Assembly (NCBI GenBank): GCA_018894105.1 | Contig: CM032127.1 | Span: forward strand, 33,934,760 to 33,998,759 | Direction: 5' to 3' | Source of the DNA: Jacaranda mimosifolia | Taxonomy: Eukaryota; Streptophyta; Magnoliopsida; Lamiales; Bignoniaceae | Length of the DNA: 64,000 nt | Shown here: piece after piece, positions 23,621 to 37,168 of the stretch | How positions within the stretch are numbered: the first letter of the stretch is position 1 | How the letters are laid out: each line of letters opens with the position of its first letter | Program-made: the position numbers and the translations under genes | Notes under the pieces: model-generated | The model's database searches: none | Told to the model about the DNA's origin: nothing | The model's input: the letters and a program-made list of their open reading frames with translations, nothing else

Positions 23621-25178
23621 AAGTAAGCTATGTTAGACATAGATTTAGGACATTAGCTAGATGCCATAAGATCTGAAATAGATTCCATGTACTACAACAA
23701 TGTATAGACTTTGGTAGATCCACCAAAGGAAATGGTTCTCGTTGGTTGCAAGTAGATCTATAAGCGAAAGCTAAAAGTAGATACAGAGTGGTGATTTTTA
23801 AGGCGCGACTAGTGGCAAAAGGTTGAACTCAAAGACCTAGCATTGATTTTGAGGAAACTTTTTCATCGATCGCAATGCCTAAATCCATTCGAATTCTACG
23901 TGTCATAGCCGCATATTATGAGTATGAGATATGGCAAATAGATGTAAGAACCGCTTTCCTCAATGAAGACATTGAAAAAAATATATATATAAAGCAACCA
24001 CAAGATTTTACATAAAAGGGGAGTGAGCAAAAGGTTTGCAAACTTCAGATATCCATTAATGAACTCAAACAAGCGTCCCAAAGTTGGAACATACATTTTA
24101 ATAAGACAGTCATATCATTTGGGTTTGTTAGAAATGTGAATAAATCATGTGTGTATATGAAGGCTAGTAGGAGCAGTGTACAGTTTATTATGCTTTATGT
24201 CGAAAACATCCTTCTCATTGAGAATGAGGTAGGAATGTTAGAGTATACTAAAACATGGTTATTTACTCAATTCTCCATGAAAGATTTGGGAAAGTATCCT
24301 ACGTGTTGGGAATATGTATCTATAGAGAGATTGAGAAGGATGCTAGGGCTTTCCCAAACCCTGTACATCGATAACATACTAAAGGTGTTTAGTATGGAAG
24401 AATTCAGGAGGGGATTCCTTCCCATAGGACGTGAAATTCATCTCTCCACATGTATGGCCCCTAAGACCAACGATGAGAGATAAAGGATGTCCCACATACC
24501 TTATGCCTCTGCTATTGGGAGCATAATGTATCCAATTCAATGTACAAGACCAGATGTGGCACATGCTCTAAGTGTTATGAGTCATTTCCAATCCAATCCC
24601 AGTGAAGGTTAGTGGATGGCCATAAAAGCAATCCTTAAGAACTTGAGAAGGACTAAGGATATGTTTTTAGTATACGGCAGTGGAGAATTGAAACTAAAGG
24701 GGTTTTTGGGTTCTAGTTTCCAATCTAATAGAGATTACCTAAATCCACTTCTGGATTCATATTTTTCCTCAATGGTGGTGTGGTGAGTTGGAAGAGTTCC
24801 AAACAAGGTGCCATACCCAACTTTACTATAGAGGCAGAATATATTGCAGCTTCAAAAGCAGCAAAGGAAGGTGTTGGGATGAAAAACTTCATTTAAGAGT
24901 TGAATGTTGTACCTAGCATTGCTAAGCCAGCAGTTGTCTTATGTGACAACAACGAGGCTGTAGCACAAGCTAGAGAGCCAAAATCTCATCAACGATCCAA
25001 GCACATATTGAGGCAGTATCATTTGATTTGGGTAATCATTGATAGAGGTGACATTTGAGTGGAGAGAGTTGTCTCAAAAGAGAATACAATAGATCCACTG
25101 ACTAAACCCCTGTCGCAAAAGGTCTTTAAAGGACATCTTGAGAAGATGGGTCTTAAGACTATGGGGAATTGGCTTTAG
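23621..25178 (+). pseudogene. RT4 RT and RNase H remnant
   Basis: It starts at the RT N-terminus (GCTATGTTAGACATAG, the LDID-type segment) and ends at the usual TAG (25176-25178) after MGNW. The RT active site reads YVEN at 24196-24207, losing both catalytic aspartates. One longer frame, 24136-24483, covers the RT palm to the LGLSQTLYIDNIL box. The RNase H end with SHQRSKHILRQYHLI is recognisable near 24985-25035. Stops interrupt the rest. No start codon, promoter or leader remains, so it is inert. Confidence 0.85.
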
Positions 25179-25192
25179 GGCAAGTAGGAGAT

Positions 25193-26999
25193 TGTTGGAA
25201 TAGTGCCCCACAAGCTAATTGGATTAGCATTGCAAACTATTTCACTTGTGATAAAGTCTTGATTGAATGACATTAATAATATGGCTATCTTCATCTTATG
25301 CTTATATTTTCTTTACTTGCATTTGGTTGAAGCCCTTAGATCACACAAGACTACATGACTTGTTCATGCACTAGGTGGTGGTCATAGAATAAGTTTTACA
25401 TGGTTGTGATCTTACATTTTCTAAGTTATAGGATCTTAAGAGACAAGGCATCTAAGATCCAAATAGACTTGCATTAACAATACATAGATCCAAGGAATTG
25501 GATATTGCCCCATTCAATGGGCAAACTCATATGAGATATGGAGGCATGTTAGTGGGTGCTTGTTAGGGAACAAGGCACTGAAGGGTCACCCAGAGAATCC
25601 ACCAGATAGTCAAAGTAGCAAGTCGATAGAGGCAATTTCTTCTCCTTACGCTGGTGCATATAATTAGTCCTTTTACCTGAGGATCCACAGTAACCTTGTG
25701 TTTAAGTCCTCATGCTTTGAGTCCTCCCTTATCACCTAGCGGCCTAATCGGGTAGTGATTGGGCATGAGCTACTTAGACATGGAGGTTTGTGAGATCCAA
25801 CATGAAATCCGACTCCTTACCTTTGTAAAGGGCGAGTACATCTCCTATGTATTCTATAATGATCGATTTCAAGAAATCCTTACGCAAGGTAGTATGAAAA
25901 TTTGGAAAAGTAGTTTTCCAAAGATGAGATCATAAAGTGGAATCGAACATTAGGAATAGAGACATAGTATCGAGGCTATTAGGGAGATAGGAGATAGGAG
26001 ACAAAATGACCATATTTGCTAGTATGTTGTCTTAAACCTCTTTTGGGAGATAGGAGACAAAAGTACCATATTTGCATGGTGCGCATAGAGTTATGATGGT
26101 TCTCCAGAAGCATTCATCATTTTGGATAATTAGTTGGGCTCCATGGGCTTAAGGTAGGACATCAATCATGGAGGCTGGGTACTCTTCAATTAATGGAGAT
26201 TAATTGAATTGAGTTTATTAGTTTAAAGGAGTTTAAACTAAAAGGAATATTTGATATTCAAAAGTCACAAGGAGTTGTGAGCTCATGTCCAATGAATGGT
26301 AGAACCTATTGGATCACACACAAAAGTCAATTACATTTCCTAAATAATGGAAGAACTTTCTAAGTGTTAGAAAATTCTCTCCTTGGATTCTGATTTTTGG
26401 GTGATTAAACTTGAGGTCAATTTTGGGTTAATTAATTTAATTATCAAATTGATCAACTAATTTAAGGAGTTAAATTAGACCAATAACTAAAGAGTTAATT
26501 ACTTGGTGCCATGTGATCATCAATTGGTCAAGTTAACTCAAAGAGTTAACAAAATTAAGCTTAAAGAGTTAAGCTAATTGAGTTAAGAGTTAAATCAAGG
26601 ATTAATTAATTCAATTAAAGCATTTAATTTAATTAATGAGAATAATATATTTTGGAGAAACAATTCAAATGATAGGATCATTTAGGTATGCATTTAATTA
26701 ATTTGAAATTAGATTTGAAATGCAATTGAAATGCACACAAATTCAAATTAGATTTGAATTTGCCATCTTGCAAGCATGTTGGTGGTCCCCCCCACCTTAA
26801 GGAATGTGTGATGCAAACTTAGCATCACACCATCCTCCCTCTATATATAGATATAGAGTTGAATGTGGGCAGCAATTTCAAGCAATCCAACTAAAGAATT
26901 AGATTCTCACTTTCTCCCACCATTTTCAAGGTGTTCACTCATATGTTGAAGTTCACCTCTCTTTTCTTCTCCAACCTAAAAATCAGCTATCTCCCTCTT
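25193..26999 (+). repeat. RT4 3' LTR, first part
   Basis: It starts TGTTGGAATAGTGCCCC directly after PPT (GGCAAGTAGGAGAT). It includes palindrome arms at 26805-26814 and 26822-26831 and TATA at 26841-26850. It breaks after CTCTT where RT5 enters and resumes at 36699. Confidence 0.9.
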
Positions 27000-29205
27000 T
27001 GAAGGCAAGAGTAGCGTTAGGATTCATAAATCAAAACTTCATAAGCTTGAAAATAACTAGGCTACTCAAGCGTCCGAGGATCTATACATGCTATAGATCT
27101 GAATTAGGATGAAGAATTACCTCTTGTAGCTCAAAATAAGAAAAAAATCAACTATCTCTCTCGAATCCAGAAACTGTTTGGAATCAGCAAAACAGAATGT
27201 CGGCAACCATTGCACTGGCTATACTACTCTAAAAATCACCAAATTAAATCTGGAACACCTCTACATAGGGGAATCTATTGTAAAAAATTGGAGCAAAAAA
27301 GCCTTCTGGATCACACCATAAAAATTCACCAACCAGAAGCTACTGTAGGTGGATCTCCAAAACCGAGCAAGTTGAGTGCCTTACCTCTATTGATACTATC
27401 CACACCCCAAAAAATCTTACAATTTTCCATCACTAGACGCTGGAGTTAGAGACAAGAAAATGAGGTAGGGGAGGCTGATTTTCAGGTTGGGAGGAAGAAG
27501 AAATGCAATGCTTCAACACATGATGCAATCCATGGAGAGAGAGATTTTGGAGGGAATGCAATAATCTAATTCTCAAACTTTTCAACAATGCTTAGTCCAA
27601 ATTTTACAAGCACTCTATATCCATATATAGAGCGTGGAAGGTATGATGCTAGTTCCTCAAGGTGACCGCCCAAGTGGCGTGCTGAGTTTGCAAAATTCAA
27701 ATTCAAGTCTTACTTGAATTTCATAGGCATATCAATTTCATTTGAAATCTAATTCCAAATTAATTAAGATGTTAATTTACATGAACACTTCATTTAAATT
27801 TTCCCTCCAAAAAGTATTCTTCTCATTAATTAAATTAAATACTTTAATTTAATTAATTATCCTTTCATTTAACTCTTAAATCAAATAAGCTCAACTCTTA
27901 AGCTTAAATTATTCAATTTAACTCTTTAAGTCAACTTGTCCAATTGATGGTCAACATGGTACAAAATAATTAACTCCTTAATTATTGGTCTAATTTAATA
28001 CTTTAAATTAGCTGATTAATTTAACACTTAATTAATCAAACCAAAATTGACCATTGGATTAGACCCTTGAAAATCGGTCACCAAAGGGTGATTTTCTAAC
28101 ACTTAGAAAATTGCTCTACCAATTTTGGAAGCTATTTGGTTTTTGTGTGTGACCTAATAAGTACTACAATTCATTAGACAACGGCTCACAACTCTTTGTG
28201 ACTTTTGCATATCTTATATTTATTTTAGTTTAAAACTCCTTTTAAACTAATAAACTCAATTCAATTAATCTCATTATTTGAAGAGTATCTAATCTTCATG
28301 GTTGATATCCAACCTCAAGCCTATAGCGCCTAACTAATTGGCCGAAATGAATGTTCTGGAGAAGCATCATAGCTCTACATGTAATATGTAAATACGGTCA
28401 TTCTGTCTCCTATCTTTTGAAAGAAGCCAGGATAAGATATTTGTCGGCTCCCTAATAGCCTCATTACTATGTCTCTATTCTCAATGTTCAATTCCCTTGT
28501 GTGACCTTACCTTTGGAAAACTCATTTTCCAAATTGTCACATTACCTTGCACACGAATTTCTTGGAATTGATCATTATAGAACATGTAGGAGATGTACTC
28601 GCCCTTCACAAAAGCGAGGAGTCAGATTCCATCTTGGATCTCACAAACCTCGATACCAAGTAGATCATATGCAACTTCAACTTGAAAGACCCGCTAAGTG
28701 GTCAAGGAAAAGTCAAAGTGTGAGGACCGGACACAAGGTTACCATGGACCCTCAGGTCAGAGGACTAATAATATGCACTAGCGTAAGTAGGAGAATTGAC
28801 CACTATCGATTTGCCACTATGGCTATCTAGTGGATCCTCCAGAGGGTCTTCAGTATTTTTTTCTCTAACAAGCACCACTAACATGTACCCATATCTCATA
28901 TAGATTGCTCATGGAATGGCGTAATATCCAACTCTTAGATTTATGCATCGTTAGTGCAAGTCTATCGAATCTTAGATGCCCCGTTGCATAATATCCTATA
29001 AGTAATAAGATTTAAGATCACGACCATGTAAGACTTATTCCATCATCTGACCAAGTCTCGTAGTCATATGTGATCTAAGGGCTTCATCCAAATGCAAGTG
29101 AAGTAAAAGCATAAGATAAAGGTGACTATATAAAAAATATCACTCAATTAAGATTCTATTACAAGGAAATAGCTTTTACAATGGCAATCTAATTGGCTTG
29201 TTGGC
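27000..29205 (-). repeat. RT5 3' LTR, lacking its 5' tip
   Basis: It runs from TGAAGGCAAG (27000) to about 29205, where AATTGGCTTGTTGG joins AGGGGTTTTG of RNase H. The first ~20 bases of the LTR, the PPT and the C-terminal RNase H codons are deleted. A minus-strand TATA-like CCATATATAG lies near 27621; the palindrome is reduced to one arm. Confidence 0.87.
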
Positions 29206-32200
29206 AGGGGTTTTGTTAGTGGATTTGGTATGTTCTCTTTTGAGACAACTCTCCCCACTCGGATGTCACCTCTATTAATGATTTCCTCAATCAAATGATT
29301 TTGCCTCAAAATGTGCTTGGATTTCTGATGAGATCTTGGCACTTTAGCTTGCACTACTGCCCAGTGTTGTCACAGAAGACAACAATTGGCTCAGCAATGC
29401 TAGGCACTACATTCAACTCTAGAATGAAGTTTTTCATCCAAACACCTTCTTTTGCAGCTCTAAAGCCATAATATATTCTACTTCAGTGGTGGAATCGGTC
29501 GTGTTTGGAGCTCTTCCACCTTACCGCACCACCATTGAGGTAAAATATATATCCAAAAGTAGATTTTAGGTCATCTATATCGGATTGGAAACTCAAATCC
29601 AGAAACCCTTCTAGTTTCAATTTTCCATTGCCGTATACCAAATATAAGTCCTTAGTCCTTCTCAAGCACTTAAGGATTGCTTTTACGACTATCCAGTGAC
29701 TTTTATTAGGATTGGATTGGAACCTACTCGTAACACTTAACGAGTGTGCCACATCCGGTCTTGTACATTGAACTACATACATTATGCTACTAATAAGGGA
29801 TGCATAAGGTATGTGAGACATCCTTTGTTTCTCTTCCTCAGTCTTGGGGGCCATCGACTTTGAGAAATGAATGCTATGTCTTGTGGGAAGAAATTCCTTC
29901 TTGGATTCTTCCATACTAAACCTCTTTAGTATCTTGTCAATGTACGGGGTTTGGGATAGTCCCAGCATCCTCTTAGATCTATCTCTATAAATATGTATTC
30001 CCAATACGCAGGATGTTTCTCCCAAATCCTTCATGGAGAATTGTGTGGACAACCATGCTTTAGTACGCTCTAACATTCTTACCTCATTCCCAATGAGAAG
30101 GATTTCATCAAAATAAAGCACAAAAAACTATACTGAACTCCCACTAGCCTTTTTGTATAAACATGGTTCATACATATTTTTAACAAAGCCAAACGATTTG
30201 ACTATTTTGTCAATACGTATGTTCCATCTTTGAGATGCTTGTTTGAGTCCAGAAATAGATCTATGAAGTTTGCAAACTTTTTGCTCACTCCCCTTGGATA
30301 TAAAACTTTGTGGTTGCTCTATATAGATTCTTTTTCAATGCCACCATTGAGGAAAGTGGCTTTCATATCCATTTGCCATATCTCATAATCATAATATATG
30401 CTATGGCAAGTAGAATCCGAATGGACTTAGGCATAGTGATTAGGGAAAAGGTTTCCTCAAAATCGATACTGGGTCTTTGAGTGTAACCCTTGCCATTAGT
30501 CGCGCTTTAAAAGTCACCACTTCTCTATCTATTCCAAGCTTTCATTTATAGATCTACTTGCAACCAACGAAAACTATTCCCTTTGGTGGATCTATCAAAA
30601 TCCATACTTTGTTTGAGTACATGGAGTCCATTTTGAATTTCATACCTTCAAGCCAATGTCCCGAATCTATATCTAACATAGCTTCCTCATAGGTCTTCGC
30701 ATCATCATCCGATTAGCCCATTTCATTAAAGAATCCGAACCTTCCAGGTTGCTTCTGAATTCGGTCTGACCTACGCATAGGTTGTGTACAAAGCTTTACT
30801 TGCTCGCTTATTTCCACTGCTTGTAGGATTTCATGATCACCTTGAACTTCATCAAGTTCAACAACAACGCCATTTCTATCTAATAGAAATTATTTTTCCA
30901 AAAAGTAGATGTTCCTTGAGACAAACACTTCTTGTTCCAAGGGATCATAGAAGTAATAACTCTTAGTCTCTCTAAGGTATCCCACAAACTTGCATAAGAT
31001 GGATCCACTATCCAACTTATCTCCCACTATTTGTCTCACATAGACAGAAGATCCCCAAACCTTAAGATAATGGGAAGAGGGTGCTTTGCTATGCCATATC
31101 TCATATGGTGTTTTAGACACTGACTTTAAAGGTACTATATTTGATAGCTTCACCACTGTAAGAAAGCATATCCCCAAAAGGATATGGGCACATCGGAAAA
31201 GCTCATCATAGAACGTACCATGTCCGACAAAGTACGATTTCTCCTCTCGACTGCTCCATTATGTTGCGATGTGTTGAGTGGAGTCTATTGAGAGAGAATC
31301 CCATTTTTCTTTAGATAATTGAAGAATTTAGTGCTCAAGTATTCTCTCCCTCGATTCGATTGAAAAGCTTTAATACTTAGCCCCAATTGCTTTTTCACTT
31401 CACTCCTATACTCATTGAACTTTTCAAAGGCTTCAGACTTGTTCTTCATAAGAAACATGTGTCCGAACTGACTACATTCATTGATGAAGGTGATGAAATA
31501 GGAATAACATCCTCTCTCACTAGCTCTTAGTGGTCCACAAACGTCCATATGGATTAAATCCAAGAGATTTATGGAGCTCTCTGTTAGTCTTACAAAATGA
31601 GCTTTGGTCATTTTTCCCTTTAAAAAAGATTCACAAGTAGGGAGGTCCTTAGTGCCATTAACATTTAGTGCTTTGAGAGCTTCTAACTTGCTCATCCTAT
31701 TTTTAGAGATACGACCAAGTCTTGCATGCTAAAGAATGGCATCTTCTTGGATATCTAATTTTCTTTTACTTGATTGAATGTGCATTAGTGAAGGTTGAGA
31801 ATCAAGTATGTACAATCTATTTATTAATGTACCTTGAGCAATCAAAGAACCATTCTTTAATGCCATCAACTTCTCATTCGATATAGAAAAATCAAATCCT
31901 TCATTACCAAGAATAGAAATTGAAATAATGTTCTTAACAAGGTGTAGTACATAATAAACTAGATCAAGCACAATGAAAGCATTCCCCAAATCCAACTTGG
32001 TAACGCCTTGGAAGGTGGCCACAACTCTTACTCCGTTTCCTAAGCAGAGGATCACATCCCTTTCACAAAGACTCTTTCTTCTTTCCATCCCATGTAACGA
32101 ATTACAAAGGTGAGAACTGCAAGCGGTATCTAATACCCACGTGGAATAATTAGTCATCATGTGCACTTCAATAAAGTACATACCCTTCTTAAGGGTTGCA

Positions 32201-33003
32201 AGGTAAGCTTTGAAATTTCTTTTCCAGTACCCTTTTTCACCACAATGGAAACAATTAGCTTCGGTTCTAACCTTTTTTCTTAACCCTCCTGCAACTTTTC
32301 TCTAGTTGCTTCCCTTCCAAGGAATAACTTTTCTTCCTCTTACCTCATTTTCTAGGACCCCTAGGGCCCTTCAACATGGAGGAGTATGCAAGCATAAGGG
32401 GCTTCTCCTTTCTCACAGTCACTTCTACAGTCATAAGAATATTGATCAATTCGTTAATCATAACATCTTGCTTGGACATATTGAAGTTCATAACAAATTG
32501 GTCATATGATGGTGGCAATACCTGTAGGATCAAATCCACGTAAAGGTCGTTGTCTATGACCACATCTAACTATTCAAGTTTCTCAGTGAGTCCTATCATC
32601 CTGAGGCCGTGATCATGGACATTGTACCCTTCATTTATCCTTGCCATAAAGAGCTCTTTAGACAAAGCAAACCTTTTATGTCTACTTCGTATATCATACA
32701 ACTCTTGAAAGTGTATATAGATCTCTCGAGCATGTTTTATGTGCTCATGAGTCTTTTGGAGCTGTTGGACATGGATGCCATCATAACATACCTCACTTGT
32801 AGATCATCTTCTGTAAATTTTGTGAACATTTCACATTGTGCATCGGTGGCATCATCACCAAGTGTGTCCATAGGACTTTGATCAAGGATGTAAGTCCACT
32901 TTTCAAAGTCAAGAATGATTTTAAGGTTCCTTAACCAATCTTGAAATTTTGGCCCAGTTAGTTTATTAGTTTCCAAAATGCTTGTGAGTGGATTTTTAGC
33001 CAT
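29206..33003 (-). pseudogene. RT5 gag-pol polyprotein
   Basis: Read from ATG 33003. Gag N-terminus 33003-32737 (MAKNPLTSILETNKLTG), gag middle 32563-32345, and a zinc knuckle region near 32250 (CFHCGEKGYWKRNF, last Cys lost). Protease: WVLDTACSSHLCN within the 150-residue frame 31729-32181. The integrase zinc pair CESFLKGK (second Cys now Phe) and core are in 31285-31695, with IHMDVCGPLR keeping the first Asp but QSNRGREY replacing the second. The integrase tail is 30890-31177. RT/RNase H is a 212-residue frame 29483-30121, active site YFDE. The RNase H tail 29206-29354 lacks the final residues. All domains are present in copia order, each broken by shifts or stops. Confidence 0.9.
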
Positions 33004-34541
33004 TTTGATTGAAGATTTCGAAAATCTACAAGAGGCAAAAAAAGAGTATAAGTATGTGTTGATTTGATATTAAAAACATGTATATGGTCTTTCAAGCATG
33101 TTTTCCTCCCACTATTTTATCAAATCCTTCACCCCCTAGAATAATTCGGGAAATTATATTTCCTAGTAAGAATCAAGATCCAAAAGACTTGCAAGGGGAC
33201 CCCCATGATCGGATGTAAATCGATGAGTAATCCAAAGGTAAGCAACTTTTGCTAATTGCATCTCACGCAATTCTTGATATATTTTACCTCACCATCTCAT
33301 ATAGATCCCCTAATGAGCGATCTCTGCATTACTCGGTGTTAAGTCAAACGTACCAATCAAACTTTGATTCGAGATAGGCGCCACAACATTCCTCATGACC
33401 GGGTGTATAATGTATGGGTATTACTAAACCAAAGGTGCATCTCATGCAAAGTGTATGGTGATATCTTTCCACCTAAGTATGACCTCATGACTGGATGTAT
33501 ATCACACAAATGTGGTAGCATTGTCATGCCATATACTATTGGTAGAAGGCTTTGATTAATTAAAACTTCTTTAATTTGTATCCATTTTGACTTAATATTT
33601 AAAAAGCACTTAGATATTCTAAGTGGAAGGTTTTTGCTTGCAAAGATCTCATCATTTTATCTTCTTATTTAGGTTTTCTATATCCTAAACATGCTTCTCA
33701 TACATAAATAGGATATGAAAAGCATAATAAGTAAATGTGTCTAGCATGCTCCTAGGGTGGGATGACCATGAGCCTAACCAAGGGTGCACTTAGAGCCATA
33801 AGTGTAGCGCCTAGTTGGTTTTAGGTGGGTTGATTAAATCTAGCTATTACATGATTGTATTCCATACATTTATGGGCCATCAGCTTCTATGCCTCTAGTG
33901 ACCTCCATTGCTCTATGTAACATTTACATGAATAGGAAATGCTCACTCCTAGTGATTCTACTCTCATAATATTTACAAGGTAGAAATAAAGAGGCATGCA
34001 AGCCTTAATTTAATACAACCACTTCAACAACTTGAAATAATTAAAATCAATATTAAAGGCTCATGATCTTCCCCATTCATTCATCATCCATTCGACAATT
34101 AAATGAACAATAAATAAATCTAGAATTAACAATTAATTCCATCAATTAAATGCTTATCTCATAAACAAATAATTGAATAAGTATAACATTTATGCCATTA
34201 TTGGAAGATGAACTTGAACTAATTTTCAATATAATTCCAATCAAATTGGATCGACAAATGACCAAAACTCTTTTGATCAAATATTAACATGCAATATCAC
34301 CATATAACATCAATGAATGCTAAATCAACATTTAACATTTATCACTATGAATTGAAACATACTAAAACAAGAATCAACACTTAAATCACATAATAGCATG
34401 CTTTTAATTCATCAAGCAATAGAGCCACAAACATTATTAGTCAAACACTCCAATCCATCACTTGGATCAATTATTTGGTAATATTGATCAATTTATCACA
34501 TGAATCAATTAAATAATAATCCAAACTATAGCATGAAAAAG
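33004..34541 (-). other. RT5 5' leader
   Basis: 1.54 kb, shorter than in sister copies because about 0.4 kb including the GC-rich island is missing at about 34215-34240. It keeps the pyrimidine tract plus TAG (minus, AG at 33026-33027). The four spaced motifs remain at about 33480, 33387, 33303 and 33197. Confidence 0.7.
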
Positions 34542-34553
34542 GCTCCGATACCA
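34542..34553 (-). promoter_or_regulatory. RT5 primer-binding site
   Basis: TGGTATCGGAGC on the minus strand, two bases from the LTR end at 34556; identical to the RT3 site. Confidence 0.9.
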
Positions 34554-34555
34554 CT

Positions 34556-34967
34556 TGAAGGCAAGAGCAGCATTAGGAACCATAAATCAAAACTTCATAA
34601 ACTTGAAAATAACTAAGCTACTCAAGCATCCAACAATCTATACATGCTACAGATTTGAATTAGGATGAGGAATTACCTCTTGTAGCTCAAAATAAGGAGA
34701 AGATCAACTATCTCTCTTGGATCAAGAAACTATCTGAAATCGACACTGCAAAATGTGGCAACCTTTGCCCTGGCTATACTACTCCAAAAATCACCAAATT
34801 AAATCTAGAACACCTCTATTGATACGATCCACACACCAAACAATCCTCCAATTTCCCCTCGCTAGAAGCTAGAGTTAGAGAGGAGAAAATGAGGTAGAGG
34901 AGGCCAATTTTCAGGTTGGGAAGAAGAAAAAATACAAAGCTTCAACACATTATGCAATGCATGGATG

Positions 34968-35021
<54 letters not shown>

Positions 35022-36698
35022 GGATGGAATGCAAGAATCTAATTCTCACACTTTTCAGCATTGCTTAATTCAAAATTTGCAAGCGCTCTATATCTATATA
35101 TAGAGGGTGGAAGGTGTGATGCTAGTTCCTTAAGGTGAATGCCCAAGTGGCATGCTAAGTTGGCAAAATTCAAATTCAAGTCTTACTTGAATTTCATGTG
35201 CTTTTCAATTTCATTTGGAATCTAATTCCAAATTAATTAATATGCTAATTTAAATGAACACTTAATTTAAAATTTTCCTCCAAAATGTATTCTTCCCATT
35301 AATTAAATTAAATACTTTAATTTAGCTTAACTCTTAAATCAAATAAGCTCAACTCTTAAGCTTAAATTATTCAACTTAACTCTTTAAGTCAACTTGTCCA
35401 ATTGATTGTCAACATGGTACCAAATAATTAACTCCTTAATTATTGGTCTAATTTAGTTCTTTAAATTAATTGATTAATTTAACACTTAAATTAATCAAAC
35501 CAAAATTGACCGTTTGATTGGACCCTTGAAAATGGGTGACCAAAGGGTGATTTTCTAATACTTAGAAAATTGCTCGACCAATTTTGGAAGCTATTTGGCT
35601 TTTATGTGTGACCTAATAGGTTCTACCATTCATTGGATATGGGCTCACAACTCTTTGTAACTTTTGAATATCTTATATTCATTTTAGTTTAAAACTCCTT
35701 TTAAACTAATCGACTAAATTCGATTAATCTCATTAATTGAGAAGTACCCAATCTCCATAGTTGTCAATGTCCAACCTCGAGCCCATGGAGCCCAACTAAT
35801 TGGCTAAAATGAATAGCCTGGAGAACCATCATAGCTCTCGCATACCATGCAAATATTGTCCTTCCATCTACTATTTCTCAAAAGAGGCATAGGGTAAGAT
35901 ATTTGTCGGCTCGCTAATAGCCTCAATACTATGTCTCTATTCTCAATGTTTGATTCACTTGTGTGACCTCACCTTTGGAAAAATCATTTTCTGAATTTTC
36001 ACACCACTTTGTGCAAGGGTTTCTTGGAATTGATCATTATAGAGCACATAGGAGATGTACTCGCCCTTCACAAAAGTGAGGAGTCAAATTCCATCTTGGA
36101 TCTCACAAAAATCCATGCCAAGTAGCTCATCCCAACCTCAACCCGAAAGACCCCCTAAGTGGTCAAGGAAGAGTCAAAGTATGATGACCGGACACAAGGT
36201 TACCATGGACCCTCAGGTCAGAGGACTAATAATATGCACTAGCGTAAGCGAGAGAATTGACCACTACCGACTTGCCACTATGGCTATCTAGTGGATTTTT
36301 TGGAGGGTCTTCAGTACATTGTTCTCTAAGAAACACCCATTAACATATACCCATATCTCATACAAATTGCTTATGGAATTGAGCAATATCCAACTCTTGG
36401 ATTTATGTATCGTTACTATAAGTCTATCTAGATCTTAGATGCCCCTTCTCATAAGATCCTACAACTTGGAAGATTTAAGATCACGACCGTGTAAGACTTA
36501 TTCCATGATCACTACCCAGTGAACTGACCTAGTCCCGTAGTCTTGTGTGATCTAAGGGCTTCATTCGAATACAAGTGAAGTAATATAAAGCATAAGATAA
36601 AGGTGGTCACATGAATAATATCACTCAATCAAGAATGTTTTACAAGGAAATAGATTTTACAAAGCCAATCTAATTGGCTTGCTGGCACTATTCCAACA
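34556..36698 (-). repeat. RT5 5' LTR
   Basis: 2143 bases, from TGAAGGCAAG to CTATTCCAACA (TGTTGGAATAG on minus). It carries the AT-rich GAGTTAA-type block (about 35300-35500, minus strand), a TATA box near 35090-35103 and a donor-like GAG/GTAATTC on minus at 34674-34676. Confidence 0.92.
34971..35017. repeat. (AG)n microsatellite in RT5 5' LTR
   Basis: About 23 uninterrupted AG units, followed by ATTTTGGATGG. Same LTR position as the GGGAGA tract in RT1. Confidence 0.95.
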
Positions 36699-37168
36699 CT
36701 CTCTTCTTTTCTCTTTTTCTCGAGCTAAAAGTCAGCAGTCGTAGGAAATTGGATTGGTGTATGGATCATATTGCTAGAGGCAAAATAAATGGTTTGCTAA
36801 GCCTTTGGAGATCCACTTGCGAGACCGGTCACTTGGAGATTTTATTCCAGGAGATCTAGAAGGAGTTTTGGTATGAAATTTTCATAGTAGTTTCATCAAA
36901 GAGTTGAGGATCTATTGGAACTTTTTTGGATTTTTTGGAGACCTTTGCATCATGCAAAAGCTTCTCTTTTTTGGTTGCACTATTGTTTGGCAAATTCTTG
37001 TTTTGAAGAGAGAGTTCTTTATTCTACCTTCGGATTTTGCTAATCAAGATAACTCTCCATCTAAATCTAAATCCTAAGCATGTTTAAATCCCTAGTTACT
37101 TGTAAAGCACTAGTTTATTTGCGATTTTGAAGTTTTATTATTGTATCCTAGTGCCTCACTTGTTTTCA
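36699..37168 (+). repeat. RT4 3' LTR, second part
   Basis: The last ~470 bases of the RT4 LTR, after RT5: CTCTCTTCTTTTC through the ATTGGTGTATGGATC segment to CTTGTTTTCA. The donor-like site seen in other LTRs reads CAAG/ATAAC here (GT lost). Confidence 0.88.

Larger units (their letters stand above)
27000..36698 (-). mobile_element. RT5, copia element nested in RT4 LTR
   Basis: Most complete internal region in the window: 5' LTR 34556-36698, PBS, leader, gag-PR-IN-RT-RNaseH, 3' LTR. The flanks are CTCTT (26995-26999) and CTCTC (36699-36703), a 5-bp duplication with one change. Joining the flanks restores a continuous RT4 LTR. As the innermost element of this stack it is the last of the RT7-RT6-RT2-RT4-RT5 series to have inserted. 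Confidence 0.92.
23009..37168 (+). mobile_element. RT4, copia element nested in RT2 leader
   Basis: It begins TGATGGAATAGTGCCCC at 23009 and ends CTTGTTTTCA at 37168. The flanks are AAATA (23004-23008) and GAATC (37169-37173); the uninterrupted RT1 leader reads AAATC here, so each flank has changed by one base. Internally it lacks everything from mid-5' LTR to the start of RT. Its 3' LTR is split by RT5 (27000-36698). Confidence 0.88.
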
